Source: Cryptomeria japonica | Taxonomy: Eukaryota; Streptophyta; Pinopsida; Cupressales; Cupressaceae | Direction of reading: 5' to 3' | DNA: 64,000 nt | Assembly: GCF_030272615.1 (NCBI RefSeq) | Contig: NC_081410.1 | Coordinates: 124,710,640 to 124,774,639, forward strand | Part shown: piece by piece, positions 35,347 through 47,319 of the stretch | Position numbering within the stretch: position 1 is the first letter of the stretch | Layout: the number at the start of each line of letters is the position of its first letter | The notes under the pieces: model-generated | Database searches by the model: none | Seen by the model: the letters and a program-made list of their open reading frames with translations, nothing else | Told to the model about the DNA's origin: nothing | Made by a program: the position numbers and the translations under genes

Positions 35347-36219
35347 TTGATTGCAAAGATAGATGATAGCTGGCTTTGGCATAGGAGATTTTGTCATATA
35401 AACTTTAATAACATTTTTAAAGTGAGTAAGTCCAAGCCAGTAAGAGGTCTGCCTCAACTAGACAAACCGGTTAATGCTCTTTGCAAAGAATGTCAGTTAG
35501 GAAAGATGTCTTCTTTAACTTTCAAGAGCAAGTCCTTCTTAGCGGAGAACTTGTTAGATTTGGTTCATACAGATCTATGTGGACCAATAAAAACAAGAAG
35601 CATTCAAGGTGATAGATATTTCATGATATTCACTGATGATTGTTCAAGGATGATGTGGGTCACATTCTTGAAGGATAAGAATGAAGCTTTTGGTAAGTTC
35701 AAGGCATTCAGAGCCTTAGTTGAGAAAGAGAGTGACAAAAATATAAAATGTCTGAGAACAGATCAAGGCAGTAAATTTACTTTTGAGGAGTTCACTAATT
35801 ATTATGATGAGAACGGTATCAAATGACAACTTTTTGCACCAAGGACACCACAGTAGAATGGTATCGCAGAGAGGAACAACCAGTCAATGGTTGAAGCTGC
35901 TAGGACAATGTTGATACAAGGAGGTGTAGCAAAAAATTTTTGGAGAGAAGCTATCAGTATAGATGTCTACACAATGAACCGTGTTCTAATGAAAAGAGGT
36001 AAGGACAAAACCCCTTATGAATATTGGTATGAAAGATCACCTAATGATAGCTATTTTAAGATATTTGGTAGCAAATGCTTTATTAAAAGAGGTGATTACA
36101 TTAGCAAGTTTGAAGCTAAGAGTGATGAAGGCATATTTCTTGGCTATTCCACTAAGAGTAAGGCCTACAAATGTTTCAACAACCAGACACAGAGAATTGT
36201 TGAGAGTGTTGATGGTTGA
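35347..36219 (+). pseudogene. Copia integrase
   Basis: WLWHRRFCHINF and CKECQLGKM form the HHCC zinc site. The core has DLVHTDLCGPI, a GDRYFMIFTDDCSRMMW block, LRTDQGSKFT and, across stops at 35824 and 35855, GIAERNNQSMVEAARTML (the E of DDE). FLGYSTKSKAYKCFN near 36140 is the C-terminal signature. Confidence 0.88.
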
Positions 36220-36291
36220 GTAGATGAATGTCCTGAAGTTTCAGAAGGAACCAATTTAGAGAAAAAGGATGAAGATCCTTGCATTTTTCTT

Positions 36292-38066
36292 TTGGAACCT
36301 GAAATAGTTAAATCAGAAACTGGCAAAGAAAATTTTGATGCACCTGTTCAACCAGAACAGATAAATTCAAATAAAGAAGATGATGAAGAAGTTGAACCTG
36401 AAGGTAATGATCATATTATTCCTAGATATGTGAGAGTGAATCACAATCCTAAACAGATTATTGGGGATAAGGATGCTGGAGTACTAACTAGAAGGAGAAT
36501 AAGAGAGAACTCTTGCATGATCTCCACCATTGAACCAAGAAGTGCTAAGGAGGATTTTGATGATGATCATTGGGTTAAAGATATGGAGGAGGAATTGGAT
36601 CAAATTGAGAAGAACAACACTTGGACCTTGGTACCTCGACCAATAGAAAAGAATGTCATAGGTTCTAAATGGGTGTTCAGAAACAAGTTGAATGAAGATG
36701 GTTTTGTAATTCAGAATAAGGCTAGGTTGGTTTGCAAGGGTTATGCACAAAAAGAAGGAGAAGATTATGGTGAAACTTTTGCACTAGTAGCAAGACTGGA
36801 AGGTGTTAGAACTTTACTTGCATTTCCAACCCATATGAAGTTCAAGGTATACCAGATGGATGTTAAATCTACATTTTTGAATGGGATATTGGAAGAAGAG
36901 GTTTACATAAAGTAGCCAGATGGTTATGCTTTGACTAATGAGAAAGACATGGTATGCAGATTGCATAAGGCTTTATATGGATTAAAGAAGGCACCCAGAG
37001 CATGGTATGAAAGGCTTCATACACATCTGATGAAGATAGGCTTTGCAAGAACCAATGATGATAGTAACATTTATCTCAAGTCTTAAAGAGATGAAATACT
37101 GGTTAGTGAAGTATTTGTTGATGACATTATATTTGGAGGTAATGATGTCATGAGCAACAGTTTTGTAGATGAAATGAAAAATGAATTTGAAATGTCTTTA
37201 GTAGTGGAAATAAAAAATTTCATAGGCTTGCAGATACAACAAATGAAGAATGGTATTTTCATTACTCAATCTAAGCATGTAAAAGAGGTTTTGAACACTT
37301 TTGAAATGAAAGACTGTAAACCAGTTGGAACACCAATTATTACAGGTTGTAAATTGTCCAAGGAAGATGAATCTAAGTCTGTTGATGAAAAAGAATACAA
37401 GTCAATGATTGGCAAATTACACTATGTTGTTCATAGCAGGCCGGATATTACCCATACAATTGGTATAGTTGCTAGATTCCAAAAGAATCCAAAGGAAGCA
37501 CATCTGATAGCAACCAAGAGAATTTTTAGATATCTGAAAGGTATAGTTGACTATGGATTATGGTATCCATATGGAGGAAATTTTGATTTGAAGGTGTACA
37601 CAGATGCTGATTGGGTAGGAAATGTTGATGACCAGAAAAGTACTACCAGTGGAGCATTCTTTCTATGAGGAAGGCTTGTTTCATGGAGTAGTAAGAAGCA
37701 GAGTTGTACTTCACAATCTACTACTGAAGCTAAGTATGTCGTAGCTTATATTAATTTCACACAGGCTATTTGGATGAGGCACATTTTGGAAGGTTTTAAG
37801 ATGAAGATCTCAGAACCTATAAAGATTTATGTGATAATACAAGTGCCATAAATATTTATAAGAATCTTGTTTTGCACGCACACACCAAGCACATTGAATT
37901 AAAGTATCATTTCTTGAGGGAAAAAGTTCAAAGAAAAGATGTTATTGTAGAGCATGTTTCTACCAAGGAGCAGCTTGCAGACATTTTTACCAAACCTTTG
38001 CCTAAGACTACATTTGAATGTCTTAGAAGACAATTAGGGGTTGTACCCCTTCATGAGGTCAGTTGA
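36292..38066 (+). pseudogene. pol: Copia reverse transcriptase and RNase H
   Basis: RT begins near [20 protein letters not shown] (36570), with [40 protein letters not shown] (motif A), LHKALYGLKKAPRAWYERL, and VFVDDIIFGG (the catalytic DD) at 37110. RNase H follows with KVYTDADWVGNVDDQKSTTS at 37590, TTEAKYVVAYINFTQAIW and, after a frameshift near 37840, HIELKYHFLREKVQRKDVIV ending at 38066. Stops at 36913, 37084 and 37666. Confidence 0.9.
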
Positions 38067-38403
38067 GCATGATGCCGATTGCATCAGTCCCTGAATCACT
38101 TGTAGAATTTTACATGGATTGATGTTGAAGTAGATGTATTCCATAGGGGGAGTATCAAGTTGCAGTATGTTGTTGTTGCATAGTGAAAATTTGTAACTAC
38201 GTGTTTTACTTTCAATTTGGCATTGTTGTCAAAGGGGGAGAAGAATTATGTGATTAGGAGAAGAATTATGTGATTGATAAGGTCAACCAGTATCAGATGA
38301 TGACAGACAGAGCATGGTGAATACTTGGTATGTAAACTAGGATTTGTATTCACTAATCACGACAACAATCAGAGGCATTGATATTTGTATTTCCATCAAT
38401 GCC

Positions 38404-38414
38404 AAAGGGGGAGA
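38404..38414 (+). other. Polypurine tract of the copia element
   Basis: AAAGGGGGAGA immediately precedes the 3' LTR. A second similar tract (AAAGGGGGAGAAG) lies at 38231, as often seen in copia elements with an internal tract. Confidence 0.85.
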
Positions 38415-38415
38415 T

Positions 38416-39857
38416 TGTTGGCATTTGCATTAAGATTGCATTAGTGATATGTTATGTTGGCATTGATGTCAATTGAACTGGTAATGGTATTTATGATATT
38501 TCTAATATTGTTTTTGTTATTGCTATTGTCTTGTAATTGGTAGGAAGAGCTTTGTGGAAGATGTTGTAAACCGGTATGTAAGTTTATGAGTTGAATTGGT
38601 AACCAATGTATGAGATAAACCCTATCTAACCGGTAAACCCTACCAATTATTTTTGTTAAACCCTAACCGATCAAGTTTGTTGAAATGGTTATGTTGGTTT
38701 AAGATCTGATGTTGAGCGGGAATGATGGTGACATGTGTGGTCATTGTATGAAGATAAGTTCAAATTATTTTGGCATGTTTGTTTGATTGTCTAGGGAATG
38801 AGCAAAGTGGATTGCATCTAATGTAAAGCGCGTGATGAGTTACAAAGTCTGATGAAGCAGTGATCATGGAGCGGTTGGAATTTTCTTGAATAATTTGTAC
38901 AAATTGCTATGTAAATCCAATGGTCATACTTGAACCGATCTATTTGTAATCTCTATGAGAGAATTAGGTTTTTGTTGTGTTACCGACCTAATTGATTTGT
39001 ATTTAAGGTCGATGAAGTTGTTATGTAAAAGGTGTTGGTAGAAATCGGTTGAGTGTGTGCTTGCCTAACCGGAGAATGAATTTGTAGTTTGAGTAAAGGC
39101 AGGTTGAAGCTTAGAAGGATCTGATCAAGCAAATGTAGTGCTATTCAGACAGATCAAGAAAAATTTGTTGTCTTCTAACAATTAGAATAGAATTGAAATC
39201 CCCTAACCGGGTAAGCTCTAACAAGATTGGTTACTTCTTAAATCCTCTAACAAGGTGATCCATTAGCTTGGATTCTCAAATCCTCTACCGAGGTTACTCC
39301 TAACAGGGTACTTGCTTTTTATCAAGGCATTTTGTAAATCCCTTAACCGGGTGATTCTTAATAGGATTAGTTCTTAACAGGACTTATTGTAAAACCTTTA
39401 ACAAGCTTGGTTCCTAACAGGGCGAACTTCATAAGAGTTCAGATAGCTATCTTGTAAGTCTCATCTCACATGGTTTTTACCTATTTGGGTTTTCCACGTA
39501 TAAAAATTTGTGTCATGTGGTGAATGCTTTTGTGGTTATGATCTTATTTGTTGATTTGATTAACTACTTAATTATTCTGATAATGCATGATAACTGGAGC
39601 ATTGAGAGATGGAGTGTGTTGACATATGATTAAGCATTTGGATGTTTACAAGATTGAATTTGTTTACTGTTAAATTGTTATGACAATCAACCAATATTCT
39701 TATGAGTATTGATCTTGAAAGAGTTATTTTATTGATAAGTTTACTTTGTATGTTTGAGTTTGAGTTTGGGAAGTTTGTATTAGTTTTTCAGATTACTGAT
39801 TCACCCCCCCCCCCTGTCAGTAATCTACCAGATACTTATTATTTTATCATACCATCA
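38416..39857 (+). repeat. 3' LTR of the copia element
   Basis: 1,442 bp, colinear with 32450-33888 and ending CATACCATCA before the TSD TTGTA. Confidence 0.95.
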
Positions 39858-39862
39858 TTGTA

Positions 39863-41449
39863 AGGCCCAAAGAGAGGTTACCACTTCTCAGGATTGAGAA
39901 AAATTGGGGTGATTTTATCCCTTATCCTGTAAGAACTGTTATTAGAATCTATGGTTTCTCTAGACAACCACATGTACTGACTTTTAACATTCATTTGAGA
40001 ATGGGTTTTGCTGAGGTAATGTGGTAGATAGGGTGCATTCATGACAAGAAATTAAAGGGAAGGGGCAAAGGAACAATTTTCCCTGATTACATTATCATCC
40101 CTTATTTTGTAATTCTAAAAGGAGTTTTCAAACATTTTGATAAATTATTTGCTCCATATCATTTGGGGCTGAGCATAGATAGACATAGTGATCCTTGGGG
40201 GTTCTACAATATGTTTAGCACAAGAATAAAAGGAGGTCTATTGCCTCATGAGCATAATTTTCCTGAGGAAATTAATTATAAATGAATTTCATCCCATGAC
40301 TCAAGAGTGAAGGAAAGAAATATGGATAATCTTTAGAAAGTTATGGGATGCAATTTAAAAGATGGATCCAAACTATAATCCAATAAAGGATTTTACCCCA
40401 TTTTGTGCTAAGGTCGACTTTCTTATGAATAATTTTGATGAATTAAAGATAATTTTGAAGGAGAAGAAGGCCAAACTTGAAGAAGTTCATGGCCAACAAC
40501 AGTCAAGCTCACAAGCTCCTTTGTCTCAAAGAGCAGGTGACATGGTACAAAGGAAACTTGTTCATGAATCTTCTTAGAAAAGAGAAAGAGAAGAAATAAG
40601 TGATGAAGAGGAGAGCAACAACGATAGTGGAAGGTTGGTAAGCAGAAAGGGTAAAAAGAGAATGAGTACAGAGCCTTCCTTGAAGATGCAAATCAATCCT
40701 TTTAAAGGAATCAAGATCATTGATCTTGAAGACTCAGATAGAAGTCCTTCGCCATCACCTGTACCCTTTTCAACTATAAGGAAGGATGAAGAAAAAATGG
40801 AGGAAGATGTCTTCATAGCAACAAGTGCAGAAATTTAACTCGGTGTTCCTCTTTTGCTCCCTAATCTGGAGTTGGACCTCACTCCTTTATATATTCAAGG
40901 TAGAGCTTTCAGGGATGCAAGAAAATAAGCATGTGATAAGTTTCTTGAAGATGATACTTTTGTGAGGAGCCCAACCTTTTTGAAGTTAGTTTGGAAGATG
41001 AAGATTACAAAAGAAGAATTACTGAGAAAAATCCCAAAAAGCCATATAGATCTGATCAAGAATATCAAGAAGAGGTCAAGAATGAAATGATGGAAGATTT
41101 TAAGGAAATCACTGCTGATGAGGGTAGCAAGATCATAAGTGAGGCTGGAGTCCTGATTTTACTAGAATGGGACATAGAAGATGTAGTGGCTTTTGATGCA
41201 ATAAAGAAATCAAAAGGTCAACATTTCAATTTAGAGGAGGAAGCAAGGTTAGCATTAAAAGGATTAGCTTTTGTAGATGATTATGCAACCTATGCAATAT
41301 GGGCACTAGAGGAAGGACCTAGAAAGCCTAACATCAATGACTTAAACCCCAATTTGAGGGGAGGCCTTATTATAAAAAGAGCAGCTACCACATCAAGTGT
41401 AGAGGCTACAAAGTTGAATGTTGATGTTGCTAAGTTCGCACATGAGACT
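39863..41449 (+). repeat. LTR2 of the Ogre-like element, part 2 (with U3 ORF middle part)
   Basis: Resumes with AGGCCCAAAGAGAGGTT, continuing LTR1 from about 18615. The protein frame continues from PKERLPLLRIEKNW through HFDKLFAPYHLGLSIDRHSD. It keeps a ~510-bp portion missing from LTR1 (about 40533-41065), encoding a Lys/Glu/Ser-rich linker with a basic patch (RKGKKRMS) at 40640. A long open block follows at 40991-41452 (KNEMMEDFKEITADEG, EARLALKGLAFVDDYATYAI). It is cut at GAGACT by the next insertion. Confidence 0.85.
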
Positions 41450-43096
41450 TGAAAGATGCTGACTAGGAATTTGGCACAATTCTGATTGGTTTGATGATGG
41501 TTTATTCAATTGAATTCTTTGACCAGTGAGTGATTATTTTGATTTTTGATGAAGTTAGAAGTTTTGATGCACTTTAGGGTCTAGGAAGCATGACAGATGA
41601 TGTAAATCATAATACAATTGTAAGAAATCAAAGAGGAACAAAATGAGATTTGAATTCAGAGTTTTGATTATTTCATTGCAGCTATTAATAACACCAAAAA
41701 ATGAAAAGTTTATTTCATACAAGCCCAAAAGTCACATACCAGGTATCTAGAGCTTGTCTAGTGGGCTCATTTTAATTTCTTAAATAATGAATGTAGCCTC
41801 ACAGGAGCTTCTAGAGGTTGAAAAAGTCTCCCATAATCTTTATTAGCTTCAACTAAAATTATCTAACACAAGAATGTAAGAAATAATTATTCTGGTACCA
41901 AACCCACAATAATGTGAGGCAAGTCTACCCAAAATCTCTGATTTGACCTAATGAAATGCTAATGTTGATTAATCACATGTTGGCTCTATCATGAAACACT
42001 TTGAATTTCTATTCTAGAGGCCTAACAATGAATTTAGATGTGTACACCAAACCCAAATTGCTTATATTTGTTTTTTCTACTTCCAAGACATGGAAGGTAG
42101 GTATGGCTTACTACTAGAGGGTACAATGTACAAGAAGGCTATCCAATTTGTTGTTGAAGATTAATAAACTTCCCATATTTGAAGTGTATGCCTTGTAGAA
42201 GTTGTAATGGCTATAATTCTGCTGATAAGAGTGAACTAACCCTTCAATGGCCTACTATAGCCCTCCTATTCAGCGCTAAGGAGATGGAAATCCTGTAACC
42301 AGATTGGGGTTGCATCCAATCTTTGCTATAATGGAAATTTTAGTTCCCAAATAGCTGCAACTATGCTATCACCCGTGCAAAGTTCTCAAATCCTTAGAGG
42401 AAAATCAAAAAATAATAAAAAAAATGAATGAATTTGTCACTGTCGCTAATCTCTTTTAATTCTCCTTCCCCAATTTTCCAAACCACCTAAGATCCTTAGT
42501 CAACACCATGATTTCTCACTCCAACTAGGTGTGATCCAAAAATCATTGCCCAAATCCCTATAGGTATTATCGTTTAACATAGTCGACTCCAGTTATGGTG
42601 CGCTCAAATTTCTATTGTCGTAAATCCAAGGACGAGTTCTCATCGGAGGATTTAATTTATTTTCCTCCCTTGCTATTGTGCCCGATAAAATATTTGTTTA
42701 GCTAAGTAAATAATCCCCAAAAATGTGAAGTTCGATTGATAAATGGAGTTGGCACTCCCTTGTTTCGACAACCAATCATAGTGGTGGAAAAAAATAATCA
42801 AATTTGAATGCACAATATAAAGTGAGGTCGTCAACCAGGCCAAAATCGGGCCCACCAAATAACCAAATTCTCTTAGTTTACAATATGTATTAATTTATTG
42901 AACCCCCAAGGATGGAAAATTTTGAATTAGACAACTCCCAAATATTAACAAATAATAAATAATTTATTAAAATTATTCATTAATTTATTTAATATTTGTT
43001 CTTTAATTTTATTTAATATTTATCCCTTTTATTAATAGTGGAACTTGGGATAAATAAAATATATTTATTTAATTAATTAATTTTGGGGACATTACA
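41450..43096 (-). repeat. 3' LTR of element B
   Basis: 1,647 bp. It preserves the uninterrupted site of the DNA transposon (CCTGTAACCAGATTGG near 42290). The right part is AT-rich (42950-43080). On the minus strand it starts TGTAATGTCCCC. Confidence 0.93.
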
Positions 43097-43125
43097 GTCC
43101 TCCCATCCCGGGATTGCTTGACCTC
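43097..43125 (-). other. Polypurine tract of element B
   Basis: On the minus strand the bases adjoining the LTR read CCCGGGATGGGAGGAC, purine-rich and directly followed by the LTR start TGTAATG. This agrees with the minus orientation. Confidence 0.6.
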
Positions 43126-43399
43126 AAGCAACACTAAGCAACCCTTTGCTCCACTCTGATAAAAAAATTTCCCGAGCAAATCAATTCCCGGATCCCATAC
43201 CAAGATGAGAAATATGCTACAATACCTGAAGTAGGAGATCATGTTGTCAAATAACCCTTCACACAACAAGGATAATGTTGCCACACTAAGAGTAACCAGT
43301 AGAAAACTCAAAGGTGAAATATATATGCCATCATAGGAAGAGTCAAATCACATGTCACATGTATTCAACACTGCATAATTTTTATGGCTCACTGCCCCG

Positions 43400-45574
43400 T
43401 GATTATATGCATCAATGCCATGATGAAGGAACAATAATTCACTGTTGTTATAAATCTAAAGATTATAACTTTTACCCATACACTTGGAGTCCTCATAGCT
43501 GGTACAAACAAACTTACTCTTTGTTGTCCATTCTTTAATCAAATATTCAATTTCATCAACACTAGATGGAAATTGACCAGAACCAACTGAAAAATCAGAA
43601 TAATACAATTCCAATTTCTCCTTATCATCCATGTGGCAAATGTCATGAATATAAAGGAGACGCTTCTTAGCATGTTGGCCTATCAATTTGGCATGTCGTG
43701 TTTTTGCCAACTGATCCTCTATATCAACAGTTCTAAAGTGCACAAAATCTGATTTACTACAAAATCCATCGATATTAGCTTCCAACCAGCATGTTGTCAT
43801 TCTTCTAGGCTTTCCTTTCATTGAATCTCTCAACACCACTTCCTTCCCATCCACTGAGAACTATAACTCCATCTTATGATAATAAAATGTGTACCTACCA
43901 ATGGATTGTAGCCACTGCATACCAAGAACCACATCATATTTCTCTATCGGTATCAGATACAAATCATCAGTCAAGAGATAAGTTCCCAACTGAAGGCTAA
44001 GTTGAGAAACTCTCATAGTGCAACTCATGGTATTACCACTACCAGCCGTCACTATAAATCCTAAAAATTTCTCATCCCGCAATCCAAATTTCTCTATAGT
44101 CTGCTCACTAAGGAAGTTGTAAGTAGCACTAGTATCCACCAAGCAATCCACTAGCTACCTCCTAAGAGTTTATTTCCATAGAAAGGGGTAATACCAAGGT
44201 ACTCTGGATAATGATGCAATCGTAATGTTGGCAAAAAACAATGTATCCTCATCACCTGTATCCCAAATCTACTCATCCTCACCATCAGAAAAGAACTCTA
44301 TAAGATGTGCCTTGCCTTTTTCAAGGCATCTATGACCTGGTTCCCATGGCTCCTTGCATGAGAAGCACAATTTATTCCTCCTTAATTCATTCTGTGACTC
44401 ATGATCCATCTTAAGAGGAGGTGGTGCACTGGGTAACTATGTAGATGAACTTTGAGAAGGTTTAGAACCTTCGAAAGATTTCCTATTTTTCTAAGATGTA
44501 GAAGGTGGAGGAGTGGTGTCTAGATCCAAGGTAAGTTGTATAGCCTCCTGCAAAGTCTTAGGCTTCAAAGCCTTAACCAAATCATGGTATCTCTCATGAA
44601 GTCCCTCTATGAAGAGCATAATTACCCTCCTAATAGGCATCTTAGGTACCATCACTGCTATATGCTGAAATTCATTAATATATGTATCGACATGTCTTGA
44701 CTATTTCAAGAGAGCTAAATCCCTGTAGTAAAGTTCCATGTCCTTCCTATCAAATCTGGAAATTAGTCTCTTTGTGAACTCTACATATGAATGAATAAGG
44801 GCATGATTCTGCATGATCAATCCATGGTGCCACCAGTCATATGCGACACCCTCCGAATGCAGGACAACAATCTGAATTTCCTCATTTTCAGCCATGGGTT
44901 TCAAGGAGAGGTATATATCTAGCTTGTGAACCCATGCGCGTGCACTAGTGGAACCACTGCCATCAAAAGTGGATAAATTCAACTTATCTATAGCCTTCTT
45001 CAGATCATTATTCCACTACTGTCTAGGTCCCCTGTCATTCGGTCCCCTCGTGGAATCACGACGTTGCATACAATATTGATGCAATGAGAATGAGTCTCTA
45101 ACATGTGTTGGTAGGCATGCCTACTCATCGCTGGCAGCCATAACTATGTCCTGGAAGGTGATTCCATACTGAGGATCAACCAACAGTGGTACATCTCTAG
45201 GAGTGAATCATGGAAGCATAGGCCTATTCACTATCCTAGTATGGGTCTTGTCAATCCGTGGTGAGATGGATGCATTACTCAGAGAAGATGGAATTCTAGT
45301 TGCCCCTACTTCCTGCAGTTGATACTATCCTACTATGGCTCTTGTGCCTTCCCCTATTATTTCCCAAATCCATTTTTTCAAGTGTGTCTTGTAACTTGTT
45401 GATTGCTTCAACAATTCTTGGTTGTGCTTTAGCCAAGCTCCTCATAATCTCATCAGGATTGAGTGGAATCTATCTCTCCTTTCTGGGTGGGCTCCTCTGT
45501 CCTTCAGGTATATCACCCATATTAGTCTCAAAGGGTGGTTCTGTGACAAAATTTAAATCCACTCTAGGTCTCAT
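43400..45574 (-). pseudogene. gag: Gag-protease polyprotein of element B
   Basis: Starts at MRPRVDLNFVTEPPFETNMG (ATG 45574). The Gag core is at 44982-44560 (MNLSTFDGSGSTSARAWVHK, GVAYDWWHHGLI, YINEFQHIAVMVPKMP). A zinc knuckle CFSCKEPWEPGHRC lies near 44360, and an acidic linker follows. The protease at 44151-43861 has DTS in place of DTG (CLVDTSATYNFLSEQ) and DVVLGMQWLQSIG. A further 130 codons (43854-43456, VVLRDSMKGKPRRMTTCWL) resemble the spacer before RT in related elements and then stop. The knuckle C-x2-C-x6-H-x-C and protease resemble the chromovirus/Reina side of Ty3, unlike element A. Stops near 45470, 45230, 44700, 44490 and 44155 break it. Confidence 0.82.
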
Positions 45575-45654
45575 GCATGTGTAATATCTGTAGGTACCAA
45601 ATCTACCCCATTGCATAGAGTTACTCTGATGATCCCCAGGCTGGTAGGATCATC

Positions 45655-45666
45655 GCTCTGATACCA
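45655..45666 (-). other. Primer-binding site of element B
   Basis: Minus strand TGGTATCAGAGC, the canonical initiator tRNA-Met complement, one base from the LTR end. Confidence 0.9.
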
Positions 45667-45667
45667 C

Positions 45668-46519
45668 TGAAATAGGCTGACTAGGAATTTGGCACAACTC
45701 TGATTGGTTTGATGATGGTTTATTCAATTGAATTCTTTGACCAGTGAGTGATTATTTTGAGTTTTGATGAAGTTAGAAGTTTTGATGTGCTTTAGGGTTT
45801 AGAAAGCATGACAAATGATATAAAAAATAATACAATTGTAAGAAATCAAAGAGAAACAAACTGAGATTCAAATTCAGAGTTCTGATTATTTTTCATTGCA
45901 GCTATTAATAACACCAAATAATGAAAATTTTATTTCATACAAGCCCAAAAGTCACAAATCGGGTATCTAGAGCTTGCCTGGTGGGCTCATTTTAATTGCT
46001 TGAATAATGAATGTAGCTTCACAAGAGCTTCTGGAGGTTGACAAAGTCTCCTATAATCTTTAGTATCTTCAACTAAAATTATCTAACACAATAATGTAAG
46101 AAATAATTGTTCTGGTACCAAACCCACAATGTTGTCAGGCAAGTCTACCCAAAATCTTTGATTTGACCTAATGAAATGCAGATGGTGATTAATCACATGC
46201 TGGCTCTACCATGAAACACATTGAATTTCTGTTCTAGAGACCTAACAATGAATTCAGACCTGTACACCAAACCCGAATTGCTTATATTTATTTTTGTTAC
46301 TTCCAAGACATGGAAGGTAGGTATGGCTTACTGCTAGAGGGTATGATGTGCAAGAAGGCTATCCAATTTGCTGTTGAAGATTAATAAAATGCACAAATTT
46401 GAAGTTTATGCCTTGTAGAAGTTGTAATGGCTATAATTCTATTGATAAGAGTGAACAAGCCCTTTAATGGCCTGATATAGCCCTCCTATTCAACGCTAAG
46501 GAGATGGAAAACCTGTAAC
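45668..46519 (-). repeat. 5' LTR of element B, left piece
   Basis: Aligns to 41450-42294, ending CCTGTAAC, where TAAC (46516-46519) is the target duplication of the DNA transposon. Confidence 0.93.
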
Positions 46520-46549
46520 GGGTTAGTATAGGATCATGGGGGGCCAAAA
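46520..46549 (+). repeat. Left terminal inverted repeat
   Basis: GGGTTAGTATAGGATCATGG followed by GGGGCCAAAA. It pairs with 61546-61575 at 23 of 30 positions without gaps. Confidence 0.88.
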
Positions 46550-46654
46550 AGTGGCAATTTGAAAAAAATAGCCTTCTTCACTCGCCTAAAAATGCGAAAA
46601 TCTATGTTGACTTTTTGCTTGGCCTGGGTGTCAGTACACCTTGGCATGGTAATT

Positions 46655-47110
46655 ACCTATGCAAATCGGATATCCAATTTTTATTTGTAATTTTAAATTA
46701 AAAAATATATTATATATTACATATTATATAATATATAATATTTTATTATATTATATAATATATATAATGTAATAATATATTATATAATTATATAATATAA
46801 TAATATATTATATTATAATATAATATAATACGTATTATATAATATATTCTTATATTATATTATATATTATATTATATAATATATAATTATATTTTATAAT
46901 ATAATACAATACATATTATATAATATAATAATATATTATATAATATATTATTATATTATATATGTTATTTTAAAATAATTAAGTATAAAAAATCAGATAT
47001 CCGATTTTTTGAGACAAATATATTTTGACAGTGACAGCGCGTGAGTCATTTTTAACTCATGGGCTGCGCGATTTTATAAAAATCCGATATCCGGTGCACC
47101 CGATATCCAG
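46655..47110. other. Left subterminal copies of a GGATATCCGAT palindrome
   Basis: AATCGGATATCCAATT (46667), AATCAGATATCCGATT (46991) and CCGATATCCGGTGCACCCGATATCC (47082-47106) are versions of one palindrome around GATATC. Matching versions lie by the right end (60655-60712) and just upstream of the transposase gene (56613). They are candidate transposase-binding sites. Confidence 0.5.
46690..46982. repeat. AT-only block of TATA/ATAATA repeats
   Basis: About 290 bp composed almost wholly of A and T in short palindromic words (attatataat, aatatatt). It could form cruciforms. It separates the left terminus from gene A. Confidence 0.9.
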
Positions 47111-47319
47111 TGTTCTTGCAAAAAATTGCTAAAAAATAGATTGAAAGGTAAGAATTTTATTGTTTTCAATCATTTTCATTCATTTTTTTAATTTTTTATT
47201 AATGTTTATTTGATTTTTCATTGAAAATATGGGTTTTTTCATGAAAAATAGGTTTTTTCAAATCAAATACCTAATTGTTTAAATTTGATAACTAAATTTA
47301 ATTGTTTACATTCAATTAG

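Larger units (their letters stand above)
32450..39857 (+). mobile_element. Ty1/copia retrotransposon, complete but inactivated
   Basis: LTRs 32450-33888 and 38416-39857 flank a Gag-PR-INT-RT-RNH coding region. The TSD is TTGTA (32445-32449 and 39858-39862), and the empty site is preserved in LTR1 of the host element at 18610. The primer-binding site and polypurine tract are intact. The LTRs differ at roughly one base in ten over the first 160 bases, so this insertion is fairly old. At least eleven stops plus frameshifts interrupt the polyprotein. Confidence 0.95.
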
